Assembly (NCBI GenBank): GCA_964645405.1 | Contig: CAZYCA010000028.1 | Span: 1-64,000 of the forward strand | Source: JAMWDF01 sp964645405 | Lineage (GTDB): Bacteria; Ratteibacteria; UBA8468; B48-G9; DSTR01 | Direction of reading: 5' to 3' | Length of the DNA: 64,000 nt | Part shown: positions 1-8,498 of the stretch, piece by piece | Layout of the letters: the number at the start of each line of letters is the position of its first letter | Position numbering within the stretch: position 1 is the first letter of the stretch | The notes under the pieces: model-generated | The model's database searches: none | The model's input: only the letters and a program-made list of their open reading frames with translations | What the model was told of the DNA's origin: nothing | Made by a program: the position numbers and the translations under genes

Positions 1-19
1 TTTCTGAGGAAACTTACTA

Positions 20-1282
20 TCAGACTGGCACTTTCAGACGAGAAAGAACTTCAGGATTTATCTTTTTACCCAGCAGGAAAAATTTTCTCTCCGGATACCA
101 GAGGATGTATTCCCCATCAACAATAAGGAAACTTGAATACATCGCCAAATCGGCTCTTCCTTCTTTATAACCTATCCGCACCCCATCATTATCCATAAAA
201 AACAACGGTTCAGAAAACCATACCGGCTGGCTGGCTTTCTCCCTGAACACTCCTGTACAGATGTAAACGGGTCGTCTGTGGTCATGCGTATCAAATGGAG
301 TCCATTGCTGGAAATAGCCATCGTGATTATGGAAGAAAAAAATGTACTTCCCTTCTTGCCACTGGTAAAGCGGGCAGGGACTGCAGGGATGTTTAATAAA
401 AGGACCGTTATCATACCTGCGCAGTGGCTGGGGGATTTTCCAGCTTCTTCCTTCATCTTCAGATACACTCCAGTAAGGACAGCCCAGTGTGGTTCTCATC
501 ACGCAGAAAAGTCTTTTATCCGGCAGTTTCACTACTGCTGGTTCCTGCGCAAGCGGTACATCTGGAAAACCTACCAGTCCGACCTTAACAGCCTCATCGT
601 TCTGGGCAAAAAAACTTACTTCTATGTCCTGAATATCAGGATTATCATCAATGTTTTCCAGTCTCATAAATTCCACCACTGATGCTTCTGCCCACCATAT
701 TTTTATCGGTGCAGGTGGCCTTACAGCCCGGCTGACCCATCTGGTGAATCCAACAAGGTATTTTCCCTCTGATAAGCGCTCTGGTTTCTGCCAGACAACC
801 CAGTTGGGAGGAACAGAAATATCAGGATGGTCCCATTTACTGCGGGGCATGGGTATAATTTTTTCTTCTGACCATGTTTTCCCGGCATCCTCACTGTATT
901 TACCTGCTAAAAAACCTGTGGAATGAGCAAAAACATCACTTACACCCGTAGATTTATTGTAAAGCACATAAATTCTGCCAGTTTTTGATACCAGAGGGAA
1001 TCCCCAGCTGGCCATATTACCTTTTTCTGGTGGGACTGGACCAGCAATAACCCGGGCAGCAGACCAGCTAACACCTTTATCCTGGCTGCAGGAGAAAACA
1101 ACCCTCTGGTCAGGTTCACCCTCAAAAGTGCTCTGAGTCCAGACTGCCATAAGACTACCATCAGGACCATGGAAAACAGAAACTTCTTCATTGCCTGTAT
1201 CACAGGTGGAACCATCCAGACTGTGAGGTTTATACAAAACATAGTCGGGTTTCGTTCTGCGCAGTTCCTCTTCTATATCCAT
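20..1282 (-). CDS. Sialidase-fold (BNR repeat) exo-glycosidase-like protein
   Basis: This 420-residue protein has three clear Asp boxes of the BNR/sialidase beta-propeller, at about residues 66-73 (SQDKGVSW), 130-137 (SEDAGKTW) and 274-281 (SEDEGRSW). The family includes exo-alpha-sialidases, but many members act on other sugars. No FRIP motif or signal peptide is visible, so sialic acid specificity is not shown and the protein is probably cytoplasmic. It is the last gene of the 13-gene minus-strand block and begins one base after the preceding glycerophosphodiesterase-like gene ends, which implies co-transcription. The fold is secure; the substrate is not. Confidence 0.8.
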   Translation of the reverse strand: MDIEEELRRTKPDYVLYKPHSLDGSTCDTGNEEVSVFHGPDGSLMAVWTQSTFEGEPDQRVVFSCSQDKGVSWSAARVIAGPVPPEKGNMASWGFPLVSKTGRIYVLYNKSTGVSDVFAHSTGFLAGKYSEDAGKTWSEEKIIPMPRSKWDHPDISVPPNWVVWQKPERLSEGKYLVGFTRWVSRAVRPPAPIKIWWAEASVVEFMRLENIDDNPDIQDIEVSFFAQNDEAVKVGLVGFPDVPLAQEPAVVKLPDKRLFCVMRTTLGCPYWSVSEDEGRSWKIPQPLRRYDNGPFIKHPCSPCPLYQWQEGKYIFFFHNHDGYFQQWTPFDTHDHRRPVYICTGVFREKASQPVWFSEPLFFMDNDGVRIGYKEGRADLAMYSSFLIVDGEYILWYPERKFFLLGKKINPEVLSRLKVPV

Positions 1283-1283
1283 T

Positions 1284-2012
1284 TCAGGAAAGTATTTTTT
1301 TCAGGATATCAGGCCTGTTGGTGGTAATAAACTGCACCTGCCAGGAAATGGTGCAGCTTAAATCCTTCCTGGAATCCGGGGTCCAGGCATTAACAAGAAA
1401 ACCTGAAGCAACAAGTTTTTTCGCTGTGTCTGCCTTCAAAGAATGAAATTCCAGATCAAGTTTTCTTATTCCCCAGGTAATGAGACAGTGTAGATTTTCA
1501 GGGACAGACCCGGAAATTAAAGAAGTTGGTACTTCCGGAAGAAACTTCCTTATCTGCTTAACATATTCAAGATGGAAAGAACCGATAAAAATTTTCTCTG
1601 TCATTTTATTTTTTTCCAGCAGGCACGCAAGTTTTTCTGTATCACACTCTTTGATTTCTATTAAAAGTCCTGGACCGGAATCCAGCAGGGGAAAAACCTC
1701 TTCCAGATGGGGAATCTTTTCTCCGGGAAAACCCTTCCCTTTTCCAGCATCGTACCTTCTTATTTCCTTGAAGGTCATCTCTCTGACAGAACCTTTTCCG
1801 TCTGTTGTTCTGTCAATTCTTTCATCGTGCAGTACCACCAGCTCGCCATCTTTTGTCTGTCTGATGTCCAGCTCCACAAAGTCAACACCCAGTTCTTTTG
1901 CCTTCTGGAATGATAAAAGCGTATTTTCTGGATAAAGACCACTGAATCCTCTATGCGCTACAATCTGGACCGGATACTTACTCAGCTTTCTATCCAGACA
2001 GGACTTGCCCAT
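1284..2012 (-). CDS. Glycerophosphodiester phosphodiesterase family protein (copy 1)
   Basis: This 242-residue protein carries the GDPD signature. It has His20-Arg21 in an AHRG motif, Glu29 in PENT, Glu47 and Asp49 in ELD, and His62-Asp63, the metal- and substrate-binding residues of the family. GDPDs hydrolyse glycerophosphodiesters to glycerol-3-phosphate and an alcohol; some relatives act on other phosphodiesters. There is no signal peptide, so it is probably cytoplasmic. Its ATG lies inside the 3' end of the upstream PHP gene, a 31-base overlap, and no other ATG, GTG or TTG precedes the first motif. A second GDPD sits on the other side of that PHP gene. Confidence 0.9.
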   Translation of the reverse strand: MGKSCLDRKLSKYPVQIVAHRGFSGLYPENTLLSFQKAKELGVDFVELDIRQTKDGELVVLHDERIDRTTDGKGSVREMTFKEIRRYDAGKGKGFPGEKIPHLEEVFPLLDSGPGLLIEIKECDTEKLACLLEKNKMTEKIFIGSFHLEYVKQIRKFLPEVPTSLISGSVPENLHCLITWGIRKLDLEFHSLKADTAKKLVASGFLVNAWTPDSRKDLSCTISWQVQFITTNRPDILKKILS

Positions 2013-3400
2013 GCCAGTTCCCCATCCATTCTTTCAGCCTTCACGTAAAAATAATGTTCTCCCTGAAACGGTTCTTCCAGCTCCAGGTTAAAATAATGCT
2101 GGCAAACGTCAAATGTCTTATAAATTTTACCATCAGAGATTACCAGAACCCTGAAAACTGGTGTCTCACTGGCACCGGTTATCAGAAAATAAAGCTTGCC
2201 AGGACTGCGCAGGACTGAACCTGAACTCATTCCATTAAGGGAAAATTTCAAAAACATTCTTATGTTGCTTGTGGCATAGCATCTTCTTTCATAGAGGGCA
2301 CGGAAAACTTCTTTTCTGGTTAGTTTTTCTGTGAAGACTGCTGTCAGCCCCTGCCGGTATAAATTTCGGTAATCAGCCGGTTGCTCCTGGTAGATGTGAA
2401 GCTCATCTCCTGGCCTGCCATCATGGATATCCCCGCCGCCAACGAAACCAAATCGGTAACCCCTATTGAGCGCGTCAATTACATGCTGTGATTTCTTTTC
2501 TCCACCCAGCACCCTGATAGGTCTTGTATTTCCTTCTGCCGCAGGTAACTCACTGCTACCCCAGACAGAATAGATTTCCACAAGCCTTTCCACCTCCGCA
2601 TCATGTGCCAGTTCCCAGTTGACACCCATACTGCTGCTGGCACTGTGATGGGGTACTACTATAGCACCAAACTTGTGGGCAGTGCGGTAAACTTCCTCAA
2701 TAGAATCAGTATCAGCCCTTAAGATTTTACCGCGCCGGTCAGGGAAGTAGATATTTCTGTGTCCGGTTTTGTGGTCTGTCCATTCCTGGCCAATTAAGGT
2801 GACAAACCTTCCCTCCTGATGAAAATCATTTGCCACATTACAGAAGTAATCCCATTGCCTGTCAGTAATCCATTCACTGTGGTCAGAAAGAGAGAAAAAA
2901 TCAAGGAAAGCCTCATCCCGGGCAAAAGAATATAACTGCTCAACACAGCGCAGTCCGTCAGAAAAAAATGTCTGGCAGTGGATATCACCCCAGAAAATTC
3001 TCTCCCGGCAGTTTTCTTTCACCAAAATGACATTGCTGACTGCTTCCCCAAAATCAGGATTTCTTATTTTTATCAGTTTGACACCTTCGGAAGGAAAACT
3101 TAAACCTTCCACGCAACCGAATTTTCTTCTGTCATCAAAGAAAATCCCTTTATAGTCAGAAAACCTGATTATCTTCCCTTCCAGCTCCAGTTCTATTTCC
3201 CCGATATTTCCCTCAAAAACATTGTCCAGATACCTGATACCTCTGGGCGAAAGATTGAACGGGCTTTTCAAAGCCGGAACTTTTGTCCAGCAGCCACTAC
3301 CAGCAGGATGCACCGGTGTCAAAATTTTAAACCTCAAGCTGAACTCTTCACATGGGCGCAGTACTGAGGGAGCAACAGCATAAACTCCTGTGATTTTCAT
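1982..3400 (-). CDS. PHP-domain / DUF3604-like metallohydrolase
   Basis: This 472-residue protein has a leader domain of about 130 residues, probably beta-rich, followed by a PHP-type metal site. The site begins with GDIHCQT at about residues 138-144. It continues with an LSDHSEW block, an IGQEWTD block, HHSAS and a late GGGDIHDG motif, which is the expected order of PHP metal ligands. The layout resembles the DUF3604 (CehA/McbA-like) branch, which hydrolyses esters or phosphoesters. No signal peptide is seen. It overlaps the upstream GDPD gene by four bases (ATGA) and the downstream GDPD by 31, so the three are translationally linked. The substrate is unknown; a phosphoester is a reasonable guess from its partners. 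Confidence 0.8.
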   Translation of the reverse strand: MKITGVYAVAPSVLRPCEEFSLRFKILTPVHPAGSGCWTKVPALKSPFNLSPRGIRYLDNVFEGNIGEIELELEGKIIRFSDYKGIFFDDRRKFGCVEGLSFPSEGVKLIKIRNPDFGEAVSNVILVKENCRERIFWGDIHCQTFFSDGLRCVEQLYSFARDEAFLDFFSLSDHSEWITDRQWDYFCNVANDFHQEGRFVTLIGQEWTDHKTGHRNIYFPDRRGKILRADTDSIEEVYRTAHKFGAIVVPHHSASSSMGVNWELAHDAEVERLVEIYSVWGSSELPAAEGNTRPIRVLGGEKKSQHVIDALNRGYRFGFVGGGDIHDGRPGDELHIYQEQPADYRNLYRQGLTAVFTEKLTRKEVFRALYERRCYATSNIRMFLKFSLNGMSSGSVLRSPGKLYFLITGASETPVFRVLVISDGKIYKTFDVCQHYFNLELEEPFQGEHYFYVKAERMDGELAWASPVWIES

Positions 3401-4116
3401 TTTTCCTTGAGCAATATTAACATATCCGGATAGTTGGTTAAAATGCCATCCACGCCCAGACGGATGTATTTACACATATCTTCTCTGGTATCAGCAAAAA
3501 AAACATTGACAAAAATTCCGTAAGAATGTGCTTTTTTTACCATCTCTGCTGTGACTTCATAGGAAGGGGTGAAAAATTGTAGCCGCTGGCATGCTAACTT
3601 TCTTGTTTCTTCTATATATTCCCATGGCTGTCTCTGAGAACCCATATTACAGATTTTAACCTCTGGGTTAATTTTTCTCGCTATGGGGATCATGGAAGGG
3701 CTAATTGCCAGATAAAAATTGTTTCTTTTCTCCTCCCTTAAAACAGCAAGTATTTTTTCCAGTAGCTCAGGATGGTAAACTTCATGGATATGCAGGTTTA
3801 ACTCCACCTTTTCCGGTATTACCCGGAGTGCTTCCTGCAAGGTGGGAATCTTAAGTCCGGTAAACTGCTTTCCGGAACGGATTCCGGTATCCAGCTCTTT
3901 AATTTTTGGAAGAGTTAAATCACCAACTTTTCCTCTACCGTCAGTGGTTCTGTCAACTGTCTCATCGTGAATAATAACCGGATAGCCATCCTTTGTCATT
4001 TTGATATCAAACTCTATCCCGTCCACTCCCAGCTCTACCGCTTTCTGGAAGGCAAGTAAAGTATTCTCCGGGTAGATTCCAGAAAAACCACGGTGGGCAA
4101 TGACTTCTGGTTTCAC
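3397..4116 (-). CDS. Glycerophosphodiester phosphodiesterase family protein (copy 2)
   Basis: This 239-residue GDPD-family protein has His8-Arg9, Glu17 in PENT, Glu35 and Asp37 in EFD, and His50-Asp51 as metal and catalytic ligands. The start is GTG at 4116, about nine bases after a GGAGG ribosome-binding site; the nearby ATG at 4123 is in another frame. It resembles copy 1 throughout but differs enough to be an old duplicate or a separate acquisition. It lacks a signal peptide and is joined to the next gene by an ATGA overlap. The expected reaction is hydrolysis of a glycerophosphodiester. Confidence 0.9.
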   Translation of the reverse strand: MKPEVIAHRGFSGIYPENTLLAFQKAVELGVDGIEFDIKMTKDGYPVIIHDETVDRTTDGRGKVGDLTLPKIKELDTGIRSGKQFTGLKIPTLQEALRVIPEKVELNLHIHEVYHPELLEKILAVLREEKRNNFYLAISPSMIPIARKINPEVKICNMGSQRQPWEYIEETRKLACQRLQFFTPSYEVTAEMVKKAHSYGIFVNVFFADTREDMCKYIRLGVDGILTNYPDMLILLKEK

Positions 4117-4190
4117 AGGACATTTCCTCCCTTAAGTTTATCCTGTCAGCTGCTGAATTTTTCTTCCTCCCGGCACAAGAAGCAAAAAGG

Positions 4191-6374
4191 CTACCGGCAA
4201 ATAACAGAAGTCGTTTTACCTTCCTTAATCACTCTGAATTCCGCTGCAGCCAGAGAAATTTTTTCTACACTGCCCTGCCGGTGAAGGTAAAAAGAATGCG
4301 GTTTTTCCAAATCAATATTGAGCAGACAGATAACTTTTACCCGGGGGAAGAAGGAATAGGCGATAAACTGGCACTCAGTCCCGGGACCTTTACCGTCATC
4401 ACTGATCCAGACATGTCCCCGGCAGAGTCCGGCGATGTACTGGTATATCCTGCCTACCAGGCCCACTGAATCTATGGTACTGCCAGGTCCCTCATCAATA
4501 TCCAGCGCTCCAGGGTAAGCCCAGGAATTCAGGAAAAAGACTTCTCCCTGACCATAACGATGTCGTAAAACAAACGGGTACATCTCCTCATCATCTACGG
4601 CTAAAACTTCTATCTTTGCATCGCAGAGTTCAATCTCACCCAGGCAGGTGGCAAAAATACCGAAACGTCGCGGCAGATTAAAACCAAGCGGTCCAGTCTT
4701 TTCCGGAGCAGTTGCCCAGTAGAAACGACGACCACGACCTTTGACCTTCACGCCACAGAGGTCAGAAAAGTCGCCCTGCCGAACCAAATCTGCCACCGTG
4801 TACGAAGTATAGTTGCGGTTGTCACAGGTGGAAAGATGAGGAATGGAGATAAACAGGCGTCCCCCGTTTTTTACAAATTTCAGGAGAATACGGTACTGTT
4901 TCTCGGAAGAAGTATTCCAGCCAGAAAAGAGTAACCCGGAGTAGTTCTCAGAAAGAAAATCAGCTGAAATTCTGTCTTCAGCAAAACTCACAATATCCAC
5001 CATTCCGTAGGGTGTGCCGGAAAGAAAACGGTTGTGGTAAGGGCTTAAAACCGGTGGTCTGGGAAAGAAAACTTTTTTCACAATCTCCCATCCTCTTTCC
5101 GGGGCTGCTTCCAGCCAGTCCCGGTTTAAATCAGCCAGGCGATACGCACCAGCTACAGCCAGGTTGGGGTTATACTGGTGGTGACAGAAGTCCAGGTTGC
5201 CTTTAGCAATAGCCAGTGTAGTTTCCGGTTGACCAGCCGGGGTACCGTGGTCTTTAACAAAGTTGTAGAAATCAGAGAGAACTTTGCGGTATTGCTGACA
5301 GATAGGCGAAGAGTAGTTAATCTTATGGTAACAGCGTCTGGCTGCATCAACAAAGGCAGAAAACCGATGAGGGTCAGTAGACCTGATATCGCCCAGTTCC
5401 ACCCTGGGTGTCTCCAACATCGGCGAATCAGTACACAGTGAAGCCTGAAGAAACCAGTCCCCGCTTTCATTGACAATCAGTTTGCAACCACTCATATATT
5501 TCAGGTAGATGGCACTACGCAGAAGGCTAAACTTGTGAGGACTGCTGTAAGGAATCCAGGAGTAGTGTTCATGAGCCAGATGTGCTCCCCATAAAGGTAA
5601 ACGGTGCTGCCGGTAAAGCCCCCTGGCGAGAGCCGAAGCAAAATTGAGATGGCAGAAAGCAAAGTCTTCTACCACCGGTATATCCACTCCAGCTAAAACT
5701 TCATAGTCCAGGTGGAAGGAAGCACTGGTGCTGAGAATATTTCCCCAGCCGGCTGCTTTTCTTTCCTTGACATGCTGGGAAACCGCTTTCTTTAACCTGG
5801 TGGCTATCTCTTTCAACGTGATACTGGTTAAGTCTTTTTCTGTCAGATAAGGATTATCCAGACCAAAGGAAAATTTTTCTCCGTAGTTATAACCAAGGTA
5901 AAAATGGCCTGCCCCGGATAATCTTCTGGACCACTGTAATTCTGAGCGGGCATAGATAATGGCAGTGTAAATACTGTGACTGGCAGCCTTCTTCACCAGG
6001 TTGAGCATTCCGGCACCAAACAGATGCCGATACTTCTGGTACTCTGGCCAATCTTCCACCGTAAGACACAGGCCTTTCTCCCAGTCTGGTAAAGGTGGTT
6101 TGACACGGGATTTGTCCAGTCCACACCAGTAGTAAACAGCAAGAGGCCGGTTAGCCGGAGGTCCCCAGATAAGAATGAAATTACCTAACTTATTTTCCAT
6201 AAATTTTTCCAGCATCTCTTCCGGAGAAAAACTCTGGGGAACCCATGTGGTATGAATTCTGCCAGAACAGGTGAGGTAATCAGCCTGCGTGATATAGAAG
6301 GAAGTACCAAAAAGTATCCCGCATCGGGGTAGTACCACCTTCCGTTGAAAATCTGCTGTTTTAGTTTTTTTCAT
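4191..6374 (-). CDS. Large protein of unknown function, glycosidase-like
   Basis: This 727-residue protein has no family I can name. The middle has HxAHEHYSW and acidic-aromatic stretches reminiscent of TIM-barrel glycoside hydrolases. Around residues 470-540 there is a block with GLLFSGW and KNGGRLFISIPHLS that resembles the glutamine-amidotransferase-like trimerisation domain of GH42-type beta-galactosidases. The C-terminal 100 residues look beta-rich, ending in a typical glycosidase cap. The ATG at 6374 was preferred over a GTG at 6380 because it sits five bases after GGAGG. No signal peptide is seen. It lies between the M14 peptidase and GDPD copy 2 in the block; a role in glycan breakdown is inference only. 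Confidence 0.6.
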   Translation of the reverse strand: MKKTKTADFQRKVVLPRCGILFGTSFYITQADYLTCSGRIHTTWVPQSFSPEEMLEKFMENKLGNFILIWGPPANRPLAVYYWCGLDKSRVKPPLPDWEKGLCLTVEDWPEYQKYRHLFGAGMLNLVKKAASHSIYTAIIYARSELQWSRRLSGAGHFYLGYNYGEKFSFGLDNPYLTEKDLTSITLKEIATRLKKAVSQHVKERKAAGWGNILSTSASFHLDYEVLAGVDIPVVEDFAFCHLNFASALARGLYRQHRLPLWGAHLAHEHYSWIPYSSPHKFSLLRSAIYLKYMSGCKLIVNESGDWFLQASLCTDSPMLETPRVELGDIRSTDPHRFSAFVDAARRCYHKINYSSPICQQYRKVLSDFYNFVKDHGTPAGQPETTLAIAKGNLDFCHHQYNPNLAVAGAYRLADLNRDWLEAAPERGWEIVKKVFFPRPPVLSPYHNRFLSGTPYGMVDIVSFAEDRISADFLSENYSGLLFSGWNTSSEKQYRILLKFVKNGGRLFISIPHLSTCDNRNYTSYTVADLVRQGDFSDLCGVKVKGRGRRFYWATAPEKTGPLGFNLPRRFGIFATCLGEIELCDAKIEVLAVDDEEMYPFVLRHRYGQGEVFFLNSWAYPGALDIDEGPGSTIDSVGLVGRIYQYIAGLCRGHVWISDDGKGPGTECQFIAYSFFPRVKVICLLNIDLEKPHSFYLHRQGSVEKISLAAAEFRVIKEGKTTSVICR

Positions 6375-6392
6375 TGTCACCTCCTTAATCTG

Positions 6393-7532
6393 TCATATTT
6401 TTTTCTGGAGATATTCCGCAATGGTTCTGGCAAGTGTCTGACCGAAAGCCCGGGCTGTGCTTTGATTCACCTCTGCGCCTTCCGCAGTCGCATAAGCAAT
6501 TTCAATGCTACTGGCGCAAACAATCTCAGGAAGCTGGCCTGCCCAGTAAGAAAACGGTGTACCCTGCTCAAAACTTTTCGGGCTATTCCAGCCAACACCG
6601 AAGGGAATATCATTTTCTGGCCGGTAGGGTAGACTTTTCCTCGAAAAGTACTGAAGTATTTTACCCAGTTTTTGCTGCTGCTGCCAGATAGCTGGATATG
6701 GTGAACCGACCAGGAAAATCTTTTCATCGTTTTCCCCTCTTAGCATGGGACAGTGCAAATCCAGGGCAATTTTCAGTTTTCCAGCAGACCATTCCGGCAC
6801 CAGGTTGCGGATAGCTTTAACTTCGGGATAAATGCTGGTGCCGCTATAATCCCGGTTATGGTCATGAGGCCGGCGGTTTTTACCAGGGTCGCCCTCTTCC
6901 ACTCCATCCTTATCCACAAAAGGGACAAACATAAATTCTACATTTTCCCTCAGGTATCTGGCTGGCTGGCTTTTCAGAAAAAGATATTCCATCATTCCTT
7001 CCAGGACATAACTTGCCATCATCTCACAGGCATGGTGTCGGGCAACCACCAGAACCCGGGCTTTCGGACTGCGTTGCAGACAGCCGGCAAAAAGACATTC
7101 TACATCCCTGCCATGCCGGGACCGACAGAGAATCTCTTTTCTCAGGAAATCAGAAACCAGGCGCCTTTTTAGAAAAAGGTTAAGATTTCTTTCCAGGTAA
7201 GGCATGCCCATACTGAAGTACACTTCTTCTTTCTTCTCAGGAAAAGAAAAAGTAAAAGCAGTACCCTGTTTCTCTTCTTTATTCAGCCACGACCAGTGCA
7301 GCCCATCGTAACTATAAGCTGGTCCCCGACTGCTGGTGACTGCACCATTGGTAAACTGAAAGCGGATGCTGCGACCAGAAGCACCTTTTACCCGGAAATA
7401 CCAGTAAAACCACCAGCCCTCAGTATCCCGTGTATCCTGGTGGAGACTCACAGTATTACCCCGGATACTCTCCACCACAATATTCCCGCCAGGAAAATCT
7501 GCGTCTATGATAAAACTTCTCTTACCAGACAT
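6393..7532 (-). CDS. M14-family zinc carboxypeptidase-like protein
   Basis: This 379-residue protein has the two-part build of cytosolic-carboxypeptidase-like M14 enzymes. A beta-sandwich N-domain (about residues 15-125, with WWFYWYFRV and YSYDGLHW) precedes the peptidase domain. The zinc ligands are His167 and Glu170 (HxxE) and His260 in DLHCP. Asn226-Arg227 fit the substrate carboxylate site and Glu344 is a candidate catalytic base. A good GGAGG site precedes the ATG. Relatives remove C-terminal residues or act on amide-linked groups. Its place among glycan and lipid hydrolases suggests removal of an amino acid or acyl-amide substituent, but this is inference. Confidence 0.85.
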   Translation of the reverse strand: MSGKRSFIIDADFPGGNIVVESIRGNTVSLHQDTRDTEGWWFYWYFRVKGASGRSIRFQFTNGAVTSSRGPAYSYDGLHWSWLNKEEKQGTAFTFSFPEKKEEVYFSMGMPYLERNLNLFLKRRLVSDFLRKEILCRSRHGRDVECLFAGCLQRSPKARVLVVARHHACEMMASYVLEGMMEYLFLKSQPARYLRENVEFMFVPFVDKDGVEEGDPGKNRRPHDHNRDYSGTSIYPEVKAIRNLVPEWSAGKLKIALDLHCPMLRGENDEKIFLVGSPYPAIWQQQQKLGKILQYFSRKSLPYRPENDIPFGVGWNSPKSFEQGTPFSYWAGQLPEIVCASSIEIAYATAEGAEVNQSTARAFGQTLARTIAEYLQKKI

Positions 7533-7535
7533 TTC

Positions 7536-8498
7536 TCACCTCCTGTACTGGCTGAGATGGCGAAAAAGGTTGAGGCCAAAAATCATGTGCCCGGTTTCAT
7601 CAGGATGAACACCATCTGAGAAATAAAAAGGATGATTGGGTACCAGATTAACCCCGGGCAAACAGAGACATCCAGCAGCCATCGCACTTTCCGCAATAAG
7701 GTTGCGGACATCCTGAAGGGTGCCGGCTGCTTTCACCTTATTTTCTCCCTGTGCCCAGAGGGGTGTAAGCACCACAATCAAAGACTCCGGGAAAAACTGC
7801 CGTAATTTCTTCAGGTAAGAAAAAGAACTTTCCCTGATTTGTTCTCTGGTGAGGTCCTGGTTCCAGTCATTGAAACCATAAGCGACAGTAATAATTTCCG
7901 GAGAGAAAGGTAACCGGTCATCAAGTGTTTGGGCATCAAAAGTCTGTCCGCCTACTCCCTGGTTCAGCAAATCCATTTCCAGCATTCTGGCAAGAACAAC
8001 AGGGTAACTGCAGCAGGGAGAAGTTGCCTCCATTCCCTGCGTGATGGAATCTCCAAGACAGAGAAGTTTTCTTGCAGGTCTGGGTAAAGGCTCCCCGGCT
8101 GGCTTGAAGTCAAGAATTTCCACTTCCACAGAGACTGGCAGGTAAAGTTTCACCTGGTGGAATTTTTCTCTAAAATCTAACTGGAAGTTAACCTTTACTT
8201 CTTTTTCTTCTTGCAAATCAAGGCGGAAAGATTGGACAATGTCTCCATCCACTTCTAAATCTAACCCGAGCCTGTTTCTGGCTCTACCCTTTATCCCCAG
8301 TTTTATCTCTATCTCTTTTGCTGTGGTGCGCAAACCTGAAAAGGCTCCAGCCAGACACTTCGCCCGAAGGTATCTTTCCTTGCCCAGTGTAGCATAATAG
8401 TTCAGTTGTTTCTCAGTAAAACGCTGCATGTTTTCTGGCAGGACTCCCTGTAACAAATCCCGAATAATTTGTTTTTCCGGCAATTCCTTTCCTTTCAA
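7536..8498 (-). CDS. SGNH/GDSL-family esterase
   Basis: This 320-residue protein has block I GDSITQG at residues 149-155 with nucleophile Ser151, a GVGG glycine block shortly after, a GFNDW block with the Asn, and the catalytic D295-x-x-H298 pair in DGVHP. About 130 residues precede the hydrolase domain and are probably a beta-sandwich accessory domain, as in rhamnogalacturonan- or carbohydrate-ester esterases. It has no signal peptide. Its ATG overlaps the stop of the upstream sulfatase (ATGA), and the M14 gene follows within four bases. Deacylation of a sugar or glycolipid is the likely role; the exact ester is unknown. Confidence 0.88.
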   Translation of the reverse strand: MKGKELPEKQIIRDLLQGVLPENMQRFTEKQLNYYATLGKERYLRAKCLAGAFSGLRTTAKEIEIKLGIKGRARNRLGLDLEVDGDIVQSFRLDLQEEKEVKVNFQLDFREKFHQVKLYLPVSVEVEILDFKPAGEPLPRPARKLLCLGDSITQGMEATSPCCSYPVVLARMLEMDLLNQGVGGQTFDAQTLDDRLPFSPEIITVAYGFNDWNQDLTREQIRESSFSYLKKLRQFFPESLIVVLTPLWAQGENKVKAAGTLQDVRNLIAESAMAAGCLCLPGVNLVPNHPFYFSDGVHPDETGHMIFGLNLFRHLSQYRR

